From Candidatus Bacteroides merdigallinarum (GTDB lineage: Bacteria; Bacteroidota; Bacteroidia; Bacteroidales; Bacteroidaceae): a stretch of 64,000 bases of DNA. The stretch spans positions 1 to 64,000 of the forward strand of contig DXBX01000032.1 of assembly GCA_019116285.1 (NCBI GenBank). The letters run 5' to 3'. This document shows, piece after piece, positions 58,774 to 64,000 of this stretch (positions are counted from its first letter, which is position 1; the number at the start of each line of letters is the position of its first letter). The position numbers were made by a program, and so were the translations under genes. The notes below the pieces were generated by a model that saw only the letters and a program-made list of their open reading frames with translations, made no database searches and was not told the DNA's origin.

Positions 58774-61197
58774 ATGAATACAAAGACCACCCTGATTCTT
58801 TTCCTCCTGTTTATAGTCGTCACTGCGGCGCAGGCACAACATCACCGTGGCCGTCGCCATCATCGTCCCCACGGCATCGAACTGAGCGGACACATCACCT
58901 CTTCGGAGGGCGGTATCATCGACTTTGCGGCCGTCCAGCTGAAAGATACTCCGCATGGGGCTTACGTCGACACCGAAGGCCGTTACCGTTTCCACGCTCC
59001 GGCAGGTACCTATACTTTGGTTGTCTCTGCCATCGGTTACGAGACCGTGGAGAAGGAAATCACCCTGCGCCGTGGCGAGGACCGCACGTTGGACTTCACC
59101 CTTCGCCCCGAACACCGTCAATTGGAAGAAGTGGTGGTCACCGCTTCCGGCGTAGGCCGCGTGAAGCGTTCCGCCTACAATGCCGTGGCCGTGGATGCCA
59201 CCGAGTTGCACAACTCCGCCAAGACCTTGGGCGATGCCTTGGCCAAGGCTCCCGGCGTGAAGCTGCGCGAGAGTGGGGGCGTAGGCTCGGATACCCAGTT
59301 GATGTTGGACGGTTTCAGCGGCCGCCACGTCAAGATCTTTATCGACGGTGTGCCGCAGGAAGGGGCAGGAAAGGCTTTGGACCTGAACAACCTGCCGGTG
59401 AACTATGCCGAGCGCATCGAGGTCTACAAGGGAGTGGTGCCCGTGGGCTTCGGCACGGACGCGCTGGGTGGAGTGGTCAACATCGTCACTGCCAAACAGC
59501 GCGAGGGCTGGCACCTGGATGCCTCTTATTCGTATGGCTCGTTCAACACGCATAAGTCCTACGCCCGTTTCGGACAGACGCTGCGCAACGGCTTCACTTA
59601 CGAGGTCAACGCCTTCCAGAACCTGTCGGATAATGACTACTACATTGACAATTACATCACCGAGTTTGGCGATGACGGCATCACGGAGAATACCGATCCC
59701 AGCAAGATCTATCACGTGAAGCGCTTCAACGACCGTTTCCACAACGAGGCAGTGATAGGCAAGCTGGGCGTGACGGGCAAGTCCTGGGCCGACCGTCTGA
59801 TGCTGGGCTTCACCTGGTCCAATTATTACAAGGAGATACAGAACGGCGTGTACCAATACATCGTCTTCGGACAGAAGCACCGCAAGGGCCACTCCTTCGT
59901 CCCCTCGCTGGAGTACAGCAAGCGCGACCTCTTCACCAAAGGCCTTGACGTTGTCTTGGCTGCGAATTACAACCACAATCTGACGCAGAACATCGACACC
60001 GCTTCGTGGAAGTACAACTGGCTGGGACAGCGCAAGCCCCTGACCAGCCCCGGCGAGCAATCCTACCAGGACAACGAATCGACCAACAAGAATTGGAATG
60101 CCACGCTGACCGTGAACTACCGCATCGGGCGTGTCCATGCCTTTACGTTGAACCACGTGCTCAGCACCTTCGAACGCACCACCGTCTCCTACAGTGGCGG
60201 CGCCTCGAAGATAACCAGCTTCGACATCCCCAAGGTGACGCGCAAGAACATCACCGGCCTGTCCTACCGCCTGATGCCTTCCGAGCGTTGGAACCTTTCC
60301 GCCTTCGGCAAATACTATAACCAATACAACCGGGGACCTGTCTCCCAGAGTGCGGACGGCGTGGGCAGCTACGTCAATATGTCCAAGCAGGTCAGCTCCT
60401 TCGGCTATGGCGCGGCGGGTACGTGGTTCATCCTCGACGGCTTGCAGGCCAAGCTGTCCTACGAGAAGGCCTACCGACTGCCCACGACCGATGAGCTGTT
60501 CGGTGATGAAGACTTGGAAGCCGGCCGTGCGGACCTCCGTCCCGAGAACAGCCACAACATCAACCTCAACCTGAGCTATACCCGCCAGTTCGGGCGTCAC
60601 GGGCTCTATGTGGAAGGCAGCTACATCTACCGCGACACGAAGGACTACATCAAGCGCAGCCTGGATGCGGTGGGCGGCACCAGCTTCGGCATCTACGAGA
60701 ACCACGGGCGTGTCAAGACCAAGGGTTTCAACGTCTCTGCCCGTTATAGCTACGGGCGTTGGCTCAGTCTGGGCGGCACGTTCAACAATCTCAACGCCCG
60801 CGATGCCGAGCGTTACCTGGCCGGGAATACCCAGCAGGAGAGTATGACGTACAACCAGCGCATCCCCAACCAGCCCTACACGTATGCCAACTTCGATGCC
60901 TCCTTCACGTGGCACGACCTCTTTGCCGAGGGCAATGTCCTGACGCTGACCTACGACGGGTTCTACCAGCACGAGTTTCCTCTCTATTGGGAGCATCTGG
61001 GTGACCCCACCACCAAGAGCCGTGTGCCCGACCAGCTTTCGCACAGTTTAATCCTGGGCTACTTCCTGAAGAACGGCCGCTACAACCTCTCCCTGGAGTG
61101 CCGCAACCTGACGGACGAGAAGCTGTATGACAACTTCAGCCTCCAGAAGGCAGGCCGTGCGTTCTATGGCAAGGTGCGGGTGTACTTCGGCAAATGA
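58774..61197 (+). CDS. xusA: TonB-dependent siderophore-type receptor with N-terminal carboxypeptidase-regulatory-like domain; XusA-like
   Basis: 807 aa; GGIIDFAAVQLKDTPHGAYVDTEGRYRFHAPAGTYTLVVSAIGYE; plug LDGFSGRHVKIFIDGVPQ; followed by DUF4374 and PepSY genes. Confidence 0.82.
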   Translation: MNTKTTLILFLLFIVVTAAQAQHHRGRRHHRPHGIELSGHITSSEGGIIDFAAVQLKDTPHGAYVDTEGRYRFHAPAGTYTLVVSAIGYETVEKEITLRRGEDRTLDFTLRPEHRQLEEVVVTASGVGRVKRSAYNAVAVDATELHNSAKTLGDALAKAPGVKLRESGGVGSDTQLMLDGFSGRHVKIFIDGVPQEGAGKALDLNNLPVNYAERIEVYKGVVPVGFGTDALGGVVNIVTAKQREGWHLDASYSYGSFNTHKSYARFGQTLRNGFTYEVNAFQNLSDNDYYIDNYITEFGDDGITENTDPSKIYHVKRFNDRFHNEAVIGKLGVTGKSWADRLMLGFTWSNYYKEIQNGVYQYIVFGQKHRKGHSFVPSLEYSKRDLFTKGLDVVLAANYNHNLTQNIDTASWKYNWLGQRKPLTSPGEQSYQDNESTNKNWNATLTVNYRIGRVHAFTLNHVLSTFERTTVSYSGGASKITSFDIPKVTRKNITGLSYRLMPSERWNLSAFGKYYNQYNRGPVSQSADGVGSYVNMSKQVSSFGYGAAGTWFILDGLQAKLSYEKAYRLPTTDELFGDEDLEAGRADLRPENSHNINLNLSYTRQFGRHGLYVEGSYIYRDTKDYIKRSLDAVGGTSFGIYENHGRVKTKGFNVSARYSYGRWLSLGGTFNNLNARDAERYLAGNTQQESMTYNQRIPNQPYTYANFDASFTWHDLFAEGNVLTLTYDGFYQHEFPLYWEHLGDPTTKSRVPDQLSHSLILGYFLKNGRYNLSLECRNLTDEKLYDNFSLQKAGRAFYGKVRVYFGK

Positions 61198-61213
61198 CGC
61201 TTTCACAGTACGG

Positions 61214-61318
61214 CTGTGACGTTGTAACACTCTTACTGTGATGATGTAACATCCGTACTGTGACGATGTAACATCCGTACTGTGATGATGTAACATCCGT
61301 ACTGTGACATACTGTGAA
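61214..61318. repeat. 22-bp tandem array (4 units plus partial)
   Basis: CTGTGAyGATGTAACATCCGTA at 61214 (diverged), 61236, 61258, 61280, partial 61302; contains odd palindrome GATGTAACATC. Confidence 0.85.
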
Positions 61319-61339
61319 GTGTGCAAGTGTGAAATGATG

Positions 61340-61559
61340 ATTTAGATGAAACGTCAATGGTAACTGATTTCCCCTCCTCCGGGGAGGAGGGGTGGCCAAC
61401 GGCCGGGGTGGTAGCGGCAGCAACAAATGCCCTTAACTAAAACACAATATTGTAGAGCGTTTTTGCCGCTACCACCTCCCCCTTCGGGTACTCCTCCTCC
61501 CCGGAGGAGGAGAAATGAGTTACTACCGTTTCAATCAGCCCGCTAAATTTCCATTTATC
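61340..61559. repeat. 220-bp dispersed hairpin-forming repeat, copy 1
   Basis: Ungapped alignment to 63080-63299 at constant offset 1740; internal inverted arms GGTGGTAGCGGCA...TGCCGCTACCACC and CTCCTCCGGGGAGGAG...CTCCTCCCCGGAGGAG. Confidence 0.9.
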
Positions 61560-61590
61560 GTAACTAATGATATTACATATAACAAATTAA

Positions 61591-63057
<1,467 letters not shown>

Positions 63058-63079
63058 AGAACTTGTGAATCGAATAGGA

Positions 63080-63299
63080 ATTTAGATGGAACGTAAATGG
63101 TAACTTATTTCCCCTCCTCCGGGGAGGAGGGGTGGCCAACGGCCGGGGTGGTAGCGGCAGCAACAAATGCCCTTAACTTAAGCACAACATTGCAGGGCGT
63201 TTTTGCCGCTACCACCTCCCCCTTCGGGTACTCCTCCTCCCCGGAGGAGGAGAAATCAGTTACCAACTTTTCAATCAACCCGATAAATTATCATTTACC
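63080..63299. repeat. 220-bp dispersed hairpin-forming repeat, copy 2
   Basis: Second copy; see 61340-61559. Confidence 0.9.
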
Positions 63300-63306
63300 C
63301 CAACTT

Positions 63307-64000
63307 ATGACAAAGAAACTTTTCCGTCAACTGCATCTTTGGCTTTCGGTCCCCTTTGGCATCCTGCTCACGCTGATATGTTTCTCCGGCGCGATGCTGG
63401 TGTTTGAGGATGAAGTGACGCAGTGGGCCAAGCCGCATCTCTACCGTGTGCCGGATACGTCCGGTACACGGATTTCCACCGAAGAGGCCGCAGCCTTGGT
63501 GGCCGCCACCTTGCCTGAAGGGGTGAAGGTGCGTGGTGTCAAGACATTCCCCGATACCGACCGCACCTACCAGGTCCGCCTCTCCAAGCCCAAGCACGCT
63601 TCGGTATTTGTCAATCCCTATACGGGGGAAATCATCGGCAAGTACGAGCGTCTGCCTTTCTTCCAGACGATGTTCCGCCTGCATCGCTGGTTGCTGGGCA
63701 GCCGTCCGGCAGACGGAGGCATCTATTGGGGCAAGCTGTTGGTAGGCATCAGTACGTTGCTGTTCGTGTTCGTGCTGCTGTCCGGAGTCGTCATCTGGTG
63801 GCCTCGGACAAAGAAAGGATTGCGCAACAGCCTGAAGATTGTCACCCGCCGGGGCTGGCCCCGCTTCTGGTATGGCCTGCACGTAGCGGGTGGGATGTAT
63901 GCCTTGCTCCTGCTGTTGCTGATGGCGTTGACCGGGTTGAGCTGGTCCTTTGGCTGGTACAGGGAGTGGGTGTATGGCTTGTTGGGAGCGGATGCCCGCC
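63307..64000 (+). CDS. xusC: PepSY-domain membrane protein, XusC-like; partial, runs off window
   Basis: Open frame MTKKLFRQLHLWLSVPFGILLTLICFSGAMLVFEDEVTQWAKPHLYRV...VLLSGVVIWWPRTKKGLR...; not in the ORF track because no stop in window. Confidence 0.85.
   Translation, partial: MTKKLFRQLHLWLSVPFGILLTLICFSGAMLVFEDEVTQWAKPHLYRVPDTSGTRISTEEAAALVAATLPEGVKVRGVKTFPDTDRTYQVRLSKPKHASVFVNPYTGEIIGKYERLPFFQTMFRLHRWLLGSRPADGGIYWGKLLVGISTLLFVFVLLSGVVIWWPRTKKGLRNSLKIVTRRGWPRFWYGLHVAGGMYALLLLLLMALTGLSWSFGWYREWVYGLLGADAR

Noticed and set aside
58630-61044. 804-aa - strand ORF antisense to the TonB receptor
   Set aside because: Shadow ORF; sense strand has clear TonB receptor motifs.

Overview
The window looks like a Bacteroidales (Bacteroides-like) chromosomal segment. 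Support for this comes from recurrent TAnnTTTG -7 promoter boxes, Mfa/FimB-type fimbrial loci, a Rho factor with a long low-complexity insert, and a SusC/TonB-style outer-membrane receptor. Housekeeping genes recognised: argB, speA, aroK, folD, ffh, rho, tilS, hemW, pyrC, mfd, a queuosine cluster (YhhQ-like transporter, queC, queF), a GH51 arabinofuranosidase, a stand-alone MetH reactivation-domain protein and tRNA-His. Accessory content: (1) an apparent 8-gene minus-strand operon (about 4.87-14.63 kb) built around a 1045-aa tubulin/FtsZ-superfamily protein with a C-terminal GYF-like domain, plus a zinc-ribbon/poly-Pro/TM/MORN protein, a multi-TM protein and five probable envelope proteins; this is the best candidate for an undescribed system. 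(2) A fimbrial operon next to a tyrosine recombinase and tRNA-His, with an IS982-family element inserted just upstream of its first gene. (3) A second fimbrial locus in which the AraC regulator, DUF3575 and DUF5119 genes all appear broken while the fimbrillin genes are intact. (4) A xusABC-like iron/xenosiderophore locus whose two spacers carry 220-bp hairpin-forming copies of one repeat. (5) A probable preQ1-I riboswitch in front of the queuosine transporter. (6) A set of intergenic tandem arrays of different sequence but similar design (11, 21, 22, 23 or 24 bp period, often palindromic). Two of these, 18 kb apart, share one 21-bp palindromic unit, sit in the same orientation in front of unrelated genes, and read as an ISRLEMY heptad.
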